Source: Bacillus sp. PAMC26568
GTDB taxonomy: Bacteria > Bacillota > Bacilli > Bacillales > Bacillaceae
Assembly: GCF_014235785.1 (NCBI RefSeq)
Contig: NZ_CP060137.1
Coordinates: forward strand, 3,224,001 to 3,288,000
Length of the DNA stretch: 64,000 nucleotides
Direction: 5' to 3'
Under the pieces are notes generated by a model that had not been told where the DNA came from, ran no database searches, and saw nothing but the letters and a program-made list of their open reading frames with translations. The first letter of the stretch is position 1, and every line of letters begins with the position of its first letter. Below are positions 33,543 to 42,817 of the stretch, piece after piece. The translations under genes were made by a program, and so were the position numbers.

Positions 33543-35939
33543 TTAAAAATTGTATTCTACTGGTTTACCGCTTACTATTTGATTCCCATTGACAAATAGA
33601 AGTCTCTGTTCACCATCAGGCAAATTAAACGTGACCTTATCGTACGGGAGGTTATAGGAACCTTCTTTAGTCATTGCAATATGAATTTCTTTTCCATCCG
33701 CTTCCATTTCAACAATCAGAAACGCTGAAGTATGCGTATACTCAGTAGTCAGTCCATCATCTTCATATAATCTGTAAGAGGATTTTCCATTTCCTTTAGA
33801 AGGAAATAATAAAAAGCCTCTTTCATCTTCACGTTTGGTCTCAAATGTCACCTCAGCCTTGTTGATCGGAAGAATCGATCCGCCTTTAGCAAGCAAAGGC
33901 ACATAATTCAGCGGTGCCGGAATGATTACTTGCTGACCGCCTTCAAACCATTTCCCTGTATGAAGGTCGTACCACCCATCAGGATGCATTGGCAAGTAAA
34001 CCTCGCGTTCTCTCTTGCCGCTTTCCACAACCGATGCGACAAGCAGATTTTCTCCAAGCATAAAATCATCATTTTCCTCAAATGTGTTCTGATCATGCTC
34101 AAAATCATAAAAAGTAGGGCGAATAATCGGCATATGATTCTCATGTGCCTCATAAAGAGCTGTATACAAATAAGGAATGAGTTTCGTTCTGAATTTAATT
34201 AATTCCCTGATTGAATCTAAAGTCTCTGGATACATCCACGGTTCGTTTACAGTCTGGTCATCATTCCAGGAATGAATCGTAAAGCGAGGATGGACAATTC
34301 CATTTTGCACCCATCTTACAAACAGTTCAGGCTCAGGTGCAGGACCTGAAAATCCTCCTACATCATGCCCAAAGTTGTATATTCCTGATAAACTCAAACC
34401 GATTCCCATCTTGTTGTTGTACTTTAGCGTTTTCCAGCTTGTGCGATTGTCGCCGGTCCAAGTTTGAACATAACGATGCATTCCAGGGCTGCCAGAACGT
34501 GAAATCAAATAAGGACGCAGATCAGGACTGAATTCTTTCTGTGCTTCATAAGACGCCTTCATCATAAGCAGCGGATGAAGGGCACGAATGGTTTCGAAGT
34601 CTATTTTTTCTCCGAACCAATGACAAACTGCGTCTTTGCTCCAAATTTCAAATTCGTTATTGTCATTCCACGTCGAATCAATGCCATATTCCAGCAGCAT
34701 CTCTTTTACCTGAGCTTTCCACCAGTCGTACGTATCTTTATTTGTAAAATCTAAGTACGCACCCGTTTCATCCCAAAATTGAGCCATTTCAGGTTCATTT
34801 GTTTTGCTGTTTGCAATGAACATCTGTTTTTCTTTTAACTCTTTAAAAACCGGATGATCATTTAATAAACATGGTTTAATGTTTGCGCACAATTTCAGGT
34901 CTTTCTCATGAAAATCGTTAACCATTTCTTTTGGTGATGGGAATTTTGAATCATTCCAATTAAATACATATCTCTTGTCACCGATTGATGTGTAGCCGGA
35001 TGAAAGCTGAAAGGAATCGCACAAAATGTCATGTTCCTCACAGAGCTGTACGAATTTCTTTAGCTGGTCCTGCGCGTCTGGTGCATCTGTATAGCTCATC
35101 GTGGAACCTGAATACCCTAAGCTCCATTTAGGAGGCAAAATGGTTTTCCCAGTCATCCATGCAAATTTCTGAGTAACATCCCGAACTTTCGGCCCCGCGA
35201 TCACATAGTAATCCAAATCTCCTTTTTCAGCCTGAAAGTATCGGTAAAGACCGTGATAATTATCCAGCTCTGATCCCATTTCAAAAATAGAGCTTGATAA
35301 GTTATCGTAGAATAATCCAAACGAAATCCCTGTTTTCTTCTGTCTCGTAATATAGAACGGGATATGCTTGTAAAGCGGATCTGTGTATTCAGCGTCATAG
35401 CCCATTGCATCAATCGTCAGCATGCGATAACGTTTCCCATGTTTATCTACAGGCCCTGTTTTTTCACCAAGACCGAAATACTGTTCGTCTAAATCACGCT
35501 GCAGATAATGTACAGGCCCATTCCCCAACGACTGGTCAAAATTGTATGATTGTGTCTTTCGATCATTTGCAAGAGGAATCCAATTTTCATTTTCCAGGTA
35601 GAACCAGCTGATCTTAAATCCGTCCAGTTTAATGTGAAGCTTTAAACTCTCTGTTTCTACAATAAAGACATCTTCTGCTTGCCCAGTTTCATAGTCTGGC
35701 AATGAAAATCCGTCTGTATCAAAGCGGTTTCGGCCTTCCACTGGAACATCTTCCATTCCAGGTGCGACACTCCATGTTCGATTGAGTTTTAATGTTTCTC
35801 CCTCAGAGAATAAAATGCGGACGATATCCTTCTCCAGAATGAAGATCTTTGCATGGACATTACCATCTTCTAGTTTAAAGTGGAGGACATTGCTGTTTTC
35901 CTGTACTAATGTAAAAGGGTACATTTCTTTAATACTCAT
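33543..35939 (-). CDS. Glycoside hydrolase family 31
   Basis: A 798-residue GH31 enzyme without signal peptide, so intracellular. An N-terminal beta-sandwich precedes the barrel; the nucleophile aspartate is in GIDSTWNDNNEFEIW (about residue 411) and the acid/base in QTWTGDNRTSW (about 485), with SGIYNFGHDVGGFSG after it. GH31 members include alpha-glucosidases, alpha-xylosidases and sulfoquinovosidases. Its place inside a hexuronate operon, between the TRAP transporter and uxaC, suggests that an imported acidic alpha-glycoside is cut to give a hexuronate. That substrate is inference. AGAAGG precedes the ATG. Confidence 0.88.
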   Translation of the reverse strand: MSIKEMYPFTLVQENSNVLHFKLEDGNVHAKIFILEKDIVRILFSEGETLKLNRTWSVAPGMEDVPVEGRNRFDTDGFSLPDYETGQAEDVFIVETESLKLHIKLDGFKISWFYLENENWIPLANDRKTQSYNFDQSLGNGPVHYLQRDLDEQYFGLGEKTGPVDKHGKRYRMLTIDAMGYDAEYTDPLYKHIPFYITRQKKTGISFGLFYDNLSSSIFEMGSELDNYHGLYRYFQAEKGDLDYYVIAGPKVRDVTQKFAWMTGKTILPPKWSLGYSGSTMSYTDAPDAQDQLKKFVQLCEEHDILCDSFQLSSGYTSIGDKRYVFNWNDSKFPSPKEMVNDFHEKDLKLCANIKPCLLNDHPVFKELKEKQMFIANSKTNEPEMAQFWDETGAYLDFTNKDTYDWWKAQVKEMLLEYGIDSTWNDNNEFEIWSKDAVCHWFGEKIDFETIRALHPLLMMKASYEAQKEFSPDLRPYLISRSGSPGMHRYVQTWTGDNRTSWKTLKYNNKMGIGLSLSGIYNFGHDVGGFSGPAPEPELFVRWVQNGIVHPRFTIHSWNDDQTVNEPWMYPETLDSIRELIKFRTKLIPYLYTALYEAHENHMPIIRPTFYDFEHDQNTFEENDDFMLGENLLVASVVESGKREREVYLPMHPDGWYDLHTGKWFEGGQQVIIPAPLNYVPLLAKGGSILPINKAEVTFETKREDERGFLLFPSKGNGKSSYRLYEDDGLTTEYTHTSAFLIVEMEADGKEIHIAMTKEGSYNLPYDKVTFNLPDGEQRLLFVNGNQIVSGKPVEYNF

Positions 35940-35964
35940 ATTGCAAACCTTCTCTCTGATGTAT

Positions 35965-37260
35965 TTATAGTCCGAATAGTTTAGGCAAGCTTAAGCTGAT
36001 TTCAGGTATAAACGTAACGGCTAACAAAACAATAATGATCGCTCCGTAAAATGGAAGCAGGGGTTTTACGACTTGTTCGATTTTCACTTTTCCGATGCTG
36101 CAGCCAACAAAAAGCGCACTTCCTACAGGAGGTGTAATATTCCCGATGCATAGGTTGAATGCGATCATAATTCCAAAATGAACCGGATCCATGCCGAATG
36201 TGGAAACAACCGGAAGGAAGATTGGCGTAAAAATTAAAACAGCCGGTGTGATATCCATGAATGTTCCAATTATTAAAAGAATGAGATTCATCATAAGCAA
36301 TATAAGAATTGGGCTATCCGTAAGCCCTAATAGTCCGCTGCTGATTGCTTCAGGTATGCCGGTAAAGGACATTACCAGAGACAAAATCGCCGAAGTCCCG
36401 ATCAGAAGCATGATGACAGCTGTCATTTCAACCGTTTCAAGGAGCATTTTTGGAAGCTTCTTAAAGCTGAACGTTCGATAAATGATGGATAGAATAAGAG
36501 AATATGCTACCGCTATTGCAGCTCCTTCTGTTGCCGTAAAGATTCCTGCAATTATTCCGCCAAGAACAATGACAATCAGCATCAGACTTGGAATCGCGTC
36601 GAGAAACACCTTGAATCCCTGACTGAAGGTAATCTTTTGTGAGATTGGATAATTCTTCTTTTTAGCAATAAAGAAGGCAACAACCATCGTTGCGATTCCC
36701 CATAAGATTCCTGGAATGTATCCCGCCATAAATAACGCAGCTACAGATGTGCCTCCGCTTACCAATGAGTAGATAATCAGCAAACCGCTCGGCGGTATCA
36801 GCAAACCAGTTGGTGCAGAAGCAATATTGACCGCTGCCGAATATGTCCGCTCATACCCTTCCTTATCCTGCATGGGAGACATGACACCGCCAATGGCAGC
36901 AGCTGAGGCAACAGAAGAACCGGAGATTGACCCGAAAAGCATATTGCCTAACACGTTTGTGTGTGCCAATGACCCCGGCATGCGTCCGGCCAGCAATTTT
37001 GCCAGATTAATTAACCGGATGGCAATTCCTCCGTTGTTCATGATGATGCCTGATAGAACAAAAAATGGAACAGCCAGTAAAGCAAAACTATCGAGTCCTG
37101 TCACCATTTTTTGAGCGGATGTAAAGACGGCAACATCAAACGGAAACAAAATGATCATAGTTGAAATGGAGGCGCCGGCAATACTGATGGCAATGGGAAC
37201 TCCTATTAATAAAAGAACAAAAAACACACTTAATAGAATAATTCCTGCTGTTAATGTCAA
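35965..37260 (-). CDS. dctM: TRAP transporter large permease DctM
   Basis: A 431-residue membrane protein with about 12-13 helices, the sodium-coupled translocating subunit of a TRAP transporter. Family stretches: PFFVLSGIIMNNGGIA (about 65-80), GSISGSSVASAAAIGGVMSP (about 112-131), APTGLLIPPSGLLIIYSLVSGG and a C-terminal GNITPPVGSALFVG. The start is TTG 37260, ten bases after AAAGGAG. It is 18 bases after dctQ. With dctP and dctQ it imports the acidic sugar used by the operon. Confidence 0.92.
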   Translation of the reverse strand: MTLTAGIILLSVFFVLLLIGVPIAISIAGASISTMIILFPFDVAVFTSAQKMVTGLDSFALLAVPFFVLSGIIMNNGGIAIRLINLAKLLAGRMPGSLAHTNVLGNMLFGSISGSSVASAAAIGGVMSPMQDKEGYERTYSAAVNIASAPTGLLIPPSGLLIIYSLVSGGTSVAALFMAGYIPGILWGIATMVVAFFIAKKKNYPISQKITFSQGFKVFLDAIPSLMLIVIVLGGIIAGIFTATEGAAIAVAYSLILSIIYRTFSFKKLPKMLLETVEMTAVIMLLIGTSAILSLVMSFTGIPEAISSGLLGLTDSPILILLMMNLILLIIGTFMDITPAVLIFTPIFLPVVSTFGMDPVHFGIMIAFNLCIGNITPPVGSALFVGCSIGKVKIEQVVKPLLPFYGAIIIVLLAVTFIPEISLSLPKLFGL

Positions 37261-37278
37261 TTCACTTCACTCCTTTTT

Positions 37279-37803
37279 CTAGCCTTCTAATTGAGATTTG
37301 GATGCAGCCTCTAAATCATCTGAATATAAATCTACTTTCTTCTTTGCGATCGCCTCATAAATGGTTAGAAGACTATATCCGATAATAAGAACTCCGCTTA
37401 CAGGAAGTGAAAGATAGATGAATCCCATGGGTATGCCAAGCGAAGCTGAAGATTGTGCCATGGTAATCGCAACTGTCTTAGAACCTCCAATCACCATCAC
37501 CACTGAAGCAAAGGCAAGAACAAGGACTTCAATGATTACGCTTGCAGAAAGAGCTTTGTTTTTTGGAAGCTTTTCGACTATAAACTCGATCGCGATATGC
37601 TTTTTTTGTCCGAACGCATATGCTGCTCCAAGCATTGAGACCCAGATCAATGAATACCTTAGGATTTCCTCAGATACCGAGCTTGGTGAATTTAGAACAT
37701 ATCTGGTAAATACTTGCCAGATTGCGATGATCACCATAAAACCCAAAACTGTACATGTTATAAAAGCAAGAGTTTGATCCACTCTTTTTCTAATGGTTTG
37801 CAT
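37279..37803 (-). CDS. dctQ: TRAP transporter small permease DctQ
   Basis: A 174-residue protein with four membrane helices (about residues 13-33, 48-65, 84-105 and 127-150). The FTRYVLNSPSSVSEEILRYS motif (about 33-52) is the standard DctQ signature. TAGGAGGG precedes the ATG. It sits between the binding-protein gene dctP and the large permease dctM, the usual arrangement. Confidence 0.9.
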   Translation of the reverse strand: MQTIRKRVDQTLAFITCTVLGFMVIIAIWQVFTRYVLNSPSSVSEEILRYSLIWVSMLGAAYAFGQKKHIAIEFIVEKLPKNKALSASVIIEVLVLAFASVVMVIGGSKTVAITMAQSSASLGIPMGFIYLSLPVSGVLIIGYSLLTIYEAIAKKKVDLYSDDLEAASKSQLEG

Positions 37804-37825
37804 GTTTTATCCCTCCTAAAAGATT

Positions 37826-38827
37826 TCAGTCTTTTGCTGCAGCCCGAATTTCTTTGTAGTATTCTGCAGTAGATTCTTTTTTTGCAAACTCTTCATGCAG
37901 CGGCTGTACAGCTTTTCGGAATGGCTCCTTATCTGGCGTGCTGAAAGTAACATTCTTTTTCTTCGCATCTTCAATTGATTTCGCAATTGCTTTTTCCCAA
38001 ACTTCTTTATGAAACTCAGTTGATTCCTTTGCAGCTTCAGAGATTGCCAGTTTTTGATCTTCGTTCAATTCCTGCCATTTTGTATTGTTCATAATCAGCA
38101 TATCCGGAACCATGGCATGTTCACTGTATGAGTACTGCTTTGCGACTTCTCCGTGGTTATTATCCGTTAAAGCGGTTTCATTATTTTCCGAACCATCGAT
38201 TACACCTTGCTGCAAAGCTGTATATACTTCTCCAAAGGACATCGGAGTAGGCGCTCCGCCCATTAGTTCAATCATTTTAATTGAAGTTGCGCTAGGCTGA
38301 ACACGAATCTTTAAACCCTTCAAATCGTCTGGATGTTTGATTGGTTTATTTTTCGTGTAAAAGTTCCGTGAGCCTCCATCATAAAAAGAAAGCCCGATAA
38401 ATCCGATTTCTTCTGTTGATTGATAGATTTCTTGTGCAACCTTGCTGTTCATGACACTATAATAATGTTCTTTGCTGTCAAATAAGTAAGGCAGACTAAA
38501 AAGAGAATACACCTCTGAAAAACTTTCCAAAGCACTTGCACTTACCTTGGCAAAATCAACGGCCCCAGTCTGGGTTAACTCAATTACCTCACGCTCTGCA
38601 CCAAGCTGACCGTTTGGATAAAGCTGTATCTTAACGGATCCATCCGTTTTCTCTTCTACTAATCTTGCAAACTCTGTTAATGATTTGTGTACGGGATGAG
38701 TTTCACTTTGATTGTGTGCAAGCCGCATCGTAATTGTTTCATCCTCACCAGCTGCCTTGCTGCTGCAAGCTGATAGTGTTCCTAAACTTAAAGCGCATAC
38801 AATAATAATAGTTAGTAGTTTTCTCAT
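37826..38827 (-). CDS. dctP: TRAP transporter substrate-binding lipoprotein DctP
   Basis: A 333-residue extracytoplasmic binding protein. The signal peptide ends in the lipobox LSAC (Cys at about residue 21), so it is membrane-anchored on the outer face. MRLAHNQSETHPVHKSL, YPNGQLGAEREVIELTQTG and LKGLKIRVQPSATSIKMIELMG (with the ligand-carboxylate Arg) are typical of DctP and of the uronate-binding cluster. First transporter gene of the operon; GGGAGGAA precedes the ATG. Ligand is probably a hexuronate or an acidic disaccharide. Confidence 0.92.
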   Translation of the reverse strand: MRKLLTIIIVCALSLGTLSACSSKAAGEDETITMRLAHNQSETHPVHKSLTEFARLVEEKTDGSVKIQLYPNGQLGAEREVIELTQTGAVDFAKVSASALESFSEVYSLFSLPYLFDSKEHYYSVMNSKVAQEIYQSTEEIGFIGLSFYDGGSRNFYTKNKPIKHPDDLKGLKIRVQPSATSIKMIELMGGAPTPMSFGEVYTALQQGVIDGSENNETALTDNNHGEVAKQYSYSEHAMVPDMLIMNNTKWQELNEDQKLAISEAAKESTEFHKEVWEKAIAKSIEDAKKKNVTFSTPDKEPFRKAVQPLHEEFAKKESTAEYYKEIRAAAKD

Positions 38828-38860
38828 TCAGGTTCCTCCCATGAATTCGATGAACAATTG

Positions 38861-39859
38861 TTACCTTTGAATGGAATTTTCTTCAAACGCATTTATTTCA
38901 TCTGCTGATAGAATGCTGAAGTCACCTCTTAACGTATGTTTCAAAACACTTGCGGCTAACGCAAAGGAGACACTTGACTTCATTGATTCCCCTTTTAACA
39001 TGGAATGGATGAAAGCCGCAACATATGCGTCTCCGCCTCCAACCCTGTCAAGGATTTGAAATTCACATTTAGCTGTATTGATAAAGCCGCTTTGATCCAA
39101 TGCATAGCCGGACAAGCTGTTAACAGAAGCTGAATGTACGCTGCGAATCGTCGAAGCAATGATAGGCAGACTGTACTGATCTTTCATTTTCATCATGATT
39201 TCCTTTATGGTGTCAGGTTCATTTTCATTTAGCTGATTCGATTCAATACCAAGAATGTATGCTGCATCCTTGTGGCCTGCAAAACAAACATCCACATATG
39301 GCAGCACCTTTTCATATGCAGCTTTTGCTTCCTCAAGTGTCCAAAGCTTGCTTCGATAATTAAAATCAAAACTGATGGTTATCTGTTTTTCCTTCGCGAT
39401 TTTCATAGCTGCTTCTGTAATTCTTGCACCGCTTTCCCCTATTGCCATCGTAATTCCTGAAACGTGAAACCAGTCTGCTCCTTCAAGTATACGATGGAAG
39501 TCGAAATCTTCTAACCTCGCTTCTGCCATTGATGAGTGTAACCGGTCGTATAAAACCTGAGAAGCTCTTCTCGATATTCCATTTTCAGCAAAATAGATGC
39601 CAAGCCTGTCTCCGCCCCGAACAACGTCTTCCACATTCACACCATATTTCCTTAAATGTCCGATCGCAGCGTCCCCTAATGAATTAGCTGGTAATTTCGA
39701 AACAAACGCGGAATGATGGCCAAGGGATGCCAAACTTACTGCAACATTTGCTTCGCTTCCGCCGTAATAGGCTTCAAATGCTTCTGTTTGAACGATTTTT
39801 TGATAATCAGGGGGTGTCAGCCTTAGCATAATTTCTCCTAATGAAATAACTTTTTTCAT
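38861..39859 (-). CDS. kdgK: 2-dehydro-3-deoxygluconokinase
   Basis: A 332-residue PfkB-family kinase making KDG-6-phosphate with ATP. GEIMLRLTPP opens the protein, GGSEANVAVSLASLG (about 33-47) binds sugar and GGGDAYVAAFIHSML (about 272-286) holds the catalytic aspartate of the usual GAGD motif, here GGGD. The ATG overlaps the kdgA stop codon by four bases (ATGA), so translation is coupled. Confidence 0.93.
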   Translation of the reverse strand: MKKVISLGEIMLRLTPPDYQKIVQTEAFEAYYGGSEANVAVSLASLGHHSAFVSKLPANSLGDAAIGHLRKYGVNVEDVVRGGDRLGIYFAENGISRRASQVLYDRLHSSMAEARLEDFDFHRILEGADWFHVSGITMAIGESGARITEAAMKIAKEKQITISFDFNYRSKLWTLEEAKAAYEKVLPYVDVCFAGHKDAAYILGIESNQLNENEPDTIKEIMMKMKDQYSLPIIASTIRSVHSASVNSLSGYALDQSGFINTAKCEFQILDRVGGGDAYVAAFIHSMLKGESMKSSVSFALAASVLKHTLRGDFSILSADEINAFEENSIQR

Positions 39860-40512
39860 TTTACCATCACCCGTCTTTTTGCTTCCTTAGCCTTTTGAAC
39901 AAATTGACTTGCGATCTTAGAAATTTCTCCGTAATCGCCAGTTTTTGCAGGATAGGTTAAATCGCTTCCCGTTCCGACGGCAATGCAGCCTCTTAAAATC
40001 CATTCTTCTACATTATTTAAATTGACACCTCCAGTTGGCATCATTTCTAATTGAGGCAGCGGACCTTTAATAGCAGAAACAATGTCACTTGAAAAATGAT
40101 TTCCTGGAAAAAGTTTAATGATCGACGCACCATATTCCATCGCTGTAACCATTTCTTTTATTGTCATGCAGCCTGGTATGTATGGAACTTGATAACGGTT
40201 ACATAATTTAGCTGCATCTTTATCGAAAGCTGGAGAGACTATAAAACTAGCACCGGCATTAATAGCCAGTTTGGCTGTTTCGCTATCTAATACAGTACCA
40301 GCACCAATAATCACTTCTTCTGAAATATCCGATTTAATTAATGATGCAATCACTTTATCTGCTTCTGGTGTTGTAAAAGCAACTTCAATTGCAGTGATCC
40401 CGCCTTTTATGCACATTTCTGAGATTTTTACCGCTTCTTCTGGCTGGTCTGCTCTTATGACTGCAACAACACCTGCATCCGTCATTTTTAATAGCCGTTC
40501 ATATTTAATCAT
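39856..40512 (-). CDS. kdgA: KDPG aldolase
   Basis: A 218-residue 2-dehydro-3-deoxyphosphogluconate aldolase, cleaving KDPG to pyruvate and glyceraldehyde-3-phosphate. GITAIEVAFTTP (catalytic Glu), VIIGAGTVLD, FIVSPAFD and IIKLFPGNHF (Schiff-base Lys) are in normal order. The open frame begins at 40530, but AGGAGG is placed seven bases before the ATG at 40512 and inside the longer reading, so 40512 is the start. It is the first gene of the hexuronate operon, with three repressor palindromes just upstream. Confidence 0.93.
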   Translation of the reverse strand: MIKYERLLKMTDAGVVAVIRADQPEEAVKISEMCIKGGITAIEVAFTTPEADKVIASLIKSDISEEVIIGAGTVLDSETAKLAINAGASFIVSPAFDKDAAKLCNRYQVPYIPGCMTIKEMVTAMEYGASIIKLFPGNHFSSDIVSAIKGPLPQLEMMPTGGVNLNNVEEWILRGCIAVGTGSDLTYPAKTGDYGEISKIASQFVQKAKEAKRRVMVK

Positions 40513-40540
40513 TTGGAATCCTCCTATCATCGATTGCTTT

Positions 40541-40649
40541 ATAACAACGTTGTTATTAATGACTGTAAAATAACAACGTTGTTATTTTATTGTAAAAAAG
40601 CATGTATTTCCTCAGCTTTTATACTATACTATGAGTAACAACGTTGTTA
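40541..40649. promoter_or_regulatory. Three LacI-family operators
   Basis: Palindromes with the core AACAACGTTGTT at 40541-40556 (16 bases perfect), 40566-40589 (24 bases perfect, TAAAATAACAACG at its left half) and 40636-40649 (14 bases perfect). The first two are 29 bases centre to centre, the third 65 bases further towards the regulator. They lie between kdgA and the divergent regulator gene, so both promoters can be repressed, possibly with looping. Confidence 0.88.
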
Positions 40650-40717
40650 TTAACAGTATAAGTTGTATTCGGAAAATTTTCAACATTTCATTTTTATATT
40701 TTTTGGAGGATTTTTTG

Positions 40718-41704
40718 ATGAGTGTAACCATAAAAGATATTGCCCGAGAATCCGGAGTCAGCTATTCAACTGTCTCAAAGGCATTGAATGACAGTCCTCT
40801 CGTCAAGCCTGATACAAAGAAAAAAGTAATAGAAGCAGCACGTAATTTAGGGTATTCCCCAAACTTTGCTGCAAAAAATCTTGTCACAAAAAAAAGCAGA
40901 ACGATTGGACTTGTCTGGCCAGCAATTGATCGAATTGCACTTACAGCTCTTGTTTCAAAGATCAACGAAATCGTAACAAGTAAAAATTATTTTATGATTC
41001 TCTCTGTGAATTCAGCAGATACGGCTGTAGAAATGTTCAAAAGCTTTCAAGTAGATGGTGTTATAATCTTTGAAGAAGGCGGAGAAACGCAGCTTCATTC
41101 GGGATTAGCATCTTCAATCCCCATTCTTTCGTACGGTGTTTCAGGAAGCAGTTTGCTTCCAATAATCGACGTAAATCATAAAAAAGCCATTCACAAAGCA
41201 GTTCTGCATTTGTATAATCAAGGGCATACGAAAATAAGCTATATTGGAGACCTTTCGCCTATCGATAAGCGTCAAGCTGAAAAACTGGATGGATTTTATG
41301 GGGGAATGAAAGAAGCAAACCTGATTCCAGGCGAAAGCAGCATTGCCAATACAAAAGGACTTAGCTGGTATGACGGATATCTTGCAGCAAAAACGCTGCT
41401 CCAAAAAGAGCCGCTGCCGACTGCCCTTATCAGCGGAAGCTATGACATAAGTGTAGGTATATTAAGGGCAGTAAAGGAATTAAACTTACGCATTCCTGAT
41501 GACCTCTCTTTAATCTCTTATGATAACATCCCGCAAATGGCAAGCCTAGAAACAGAACTGACAAGTGTAGGGGTACCAATTGATCATCTTGCAGACAAAA
41601 TGGTCGAATCCATGCTCTCCTTAATTGCTCAGCCTGGTTCTATCAGTCTTACTCAAATGATGGAACCTGAAATTATGATACGGAAATCGACACGTAACAT
41701 ATGA
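40718..41704 (+). CDS. LacI-family repressor of hexuronate genes
   Basis: A 328-residue LacI/GalR regulator: MSVTIKDIARESGVSYSTVS with the helix-turn-helix (about 4-23) and ALNDSPLVKPDTKKKV hinge region, then the periplasmic-binding-type sensor domain. The frame opens at 40631, but TTGGAGGA lies 10 bases before the ATG at 40718, which also starts the family-typical N-terminus. It diverges from kdgA, and the three palindromes in the spacer are its likely binding sites. It parallels KdgR in B. subtilis, but ExuR regulates most of these genes there, so the name is left open. Confidence 0.88.
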   Translation: MSVTIKDIARESGVSYSTVSKALNDSPLVKPDTKKKVIEAARNLGYSPNFAAKNLVTKKSRTIGLVWPAIDRIALTALVSKINEIVTSKNYFMILSVNSADTAVEMFKSFQVDGVIIFEEGGETQLHSGLASSIPILSYGVSGSSLLPIIDVNHKKAIHKAVLHLYNQGHTKISYIGDLSPIDKRQAEKLDGFYGGMKEANLIPGESSIANTKGLSWYDGYLAAKTLLQKEPLPTALISGSYDISVGILRAVKELNLRIPDDLSLISYDNIPQMASLETELTSVGVPIDHLADKMVESMLSLIAQPGSISLTQMMEPEIMIRKSTRNI

Positions 41705-41716
41705 ATCGAATAATTA

Positions 41717-41760
41717 AAAACACCTCGAAGCATCGCACAACGTTGTAGAGGTGTTTTTTC
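41717..41760 (+). terminator. Terminator of LacI gene with operator-like loop
   Basis: AAAACACCTC pairs with GAGGTGTTTT. The 21-base loop contains ACAACGTTGT, the central ten bases of the operators at 40541-40649. Confidence 0.75.
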
Positions 41761-41812
41761 TGTTTTTATCTAGAATTCATTCTTCTCAAACATCTTCTCA
41801 CTTTAAACAAAT

Positions 41813-42817
41813 TCACTTTAAAGAAAGAGGCATCATGATACGTTTTCTTTTTTCGAAAGTCGCTATTTGCCTTACCCCTTTTTGATACAGCATCTCTATA
41901 TTTTCATTTATATAAGCACCTAAATCCTCTGGAAAATGTGCATCAGATGAAATGAGCAAGGGAATATTTCCCTCTATTAATAAATCTAGAAATGGTTCAC
42001 TTGGGCACATTTCTTTAACAGGGAAACGGTAATATAAACCTGCATTCACCTCAGTTGCAGTATTCATTTCTTTTAAGGCTTTAATTACTTTCTTATACAT
42101 AGGCAACAAACTATCTGCATGGGGACGATAGCCGAAGACTTTGATATTATCCAGGTGGGAAATAAAGTCAAATAAACCGCTTCTAGCAGCTTTTTCTACT
42201 ATTCTAAAGAAGTCTTCATATAAAGCAGTTACATCATATTTTTCAAATTCATCGATCGTTTGAGGATTATCAAACCCCCATCCATTAATAAAATGAACAG
42301 AACCATTAATAAAATCCCAATTATGTTTGCTAAGCAATTCAGATAAATCTTCTTCACCATCTTCAAAATAGTCTGCTTCTACTCCTACTTTTAACCGCAC
42401 TCCTTGCTTTGCCCATTTTTCTTTATTTCTTGTAATGGATTCTGCAAAATGATCCATACTTTCTGTCATGACTAGATCTAACCATTGTTTTTGCAAGGTA
42501 CCAATAGGAGTTTCATCCAGCAGCATGTTCTTTTCAAAGTACGTTCGGCATTCTGTAAAGCGATACAGATGATCAACAATCCCAACTTCTTTTATTCCTT
42601 TTCTTATCGCATTTTCCAGATATAAATCAAGCCAAATTGAATCGTAAGCACCTTTTGTCACTCTCTCAGCTAACTTTTGTAATGAGTCGCTAACCCATTG
42701 CTTGGAATATTTATTTTCTAATGAAGATTGTCCCATTTGCAGGTTTTGATAGGTTTTTTCTAACCAGCGATAGGTATACGGACCTTCTTCAAGATGAACA
42801 TGGTAATCAACTCTCAT
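41813..42817 (-). CDS. PHP-domain phosphoesterase
   Basis: A 334-residue PHP-fold metallophosphoesterase. All metal-ligand motifs are present: DYHVHLEEG at the start, VDHLYRF (about 80), VGVEADYF (about 143), GSVHF (about 172), SHLDNIKV (about 219) and SSDAHFPED (about 292). The family includes histidinol phosphatases and PHP enzymes acting on cyclic phosphates; the substrate here is not determined. Its start overlaps the DeoR gene by 11 bases, so it is co-translated with the regulator. The facing Tat-exported metallophosphoesterase suggests a role in phosphoester use. Confidence 0.85.
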   Translation of the reverse strand: MRVDYHVHLEEGPYTYRWLEKTYQNLQMGQSSLENKYSKQWVSDSLQKLAERVTKGAYDSIWLDLYLENAIRKGIKEVGIVDHLYRFTECRTYFEKNMLLDETPIGTLQKQWLDLVMTESMDHFAESITRNKEKWAKQGVRLKVGVEADYFEDGEEDLSELLSKHNWDFINGSVHFINGWGFDNPQTIDEFEKYDVTALYEDFFRIVEKAARSGLFDFISHLDNIKVFGYRPHADSLLPMYKKVIKALKEMNTATEVNAGLYYRFPVKEMCPSEPFLDLLIEGNIPLLISSDAHFPEDLGAYINENIEMLYQKGVRQIATFEKRKRIMMPLSLK

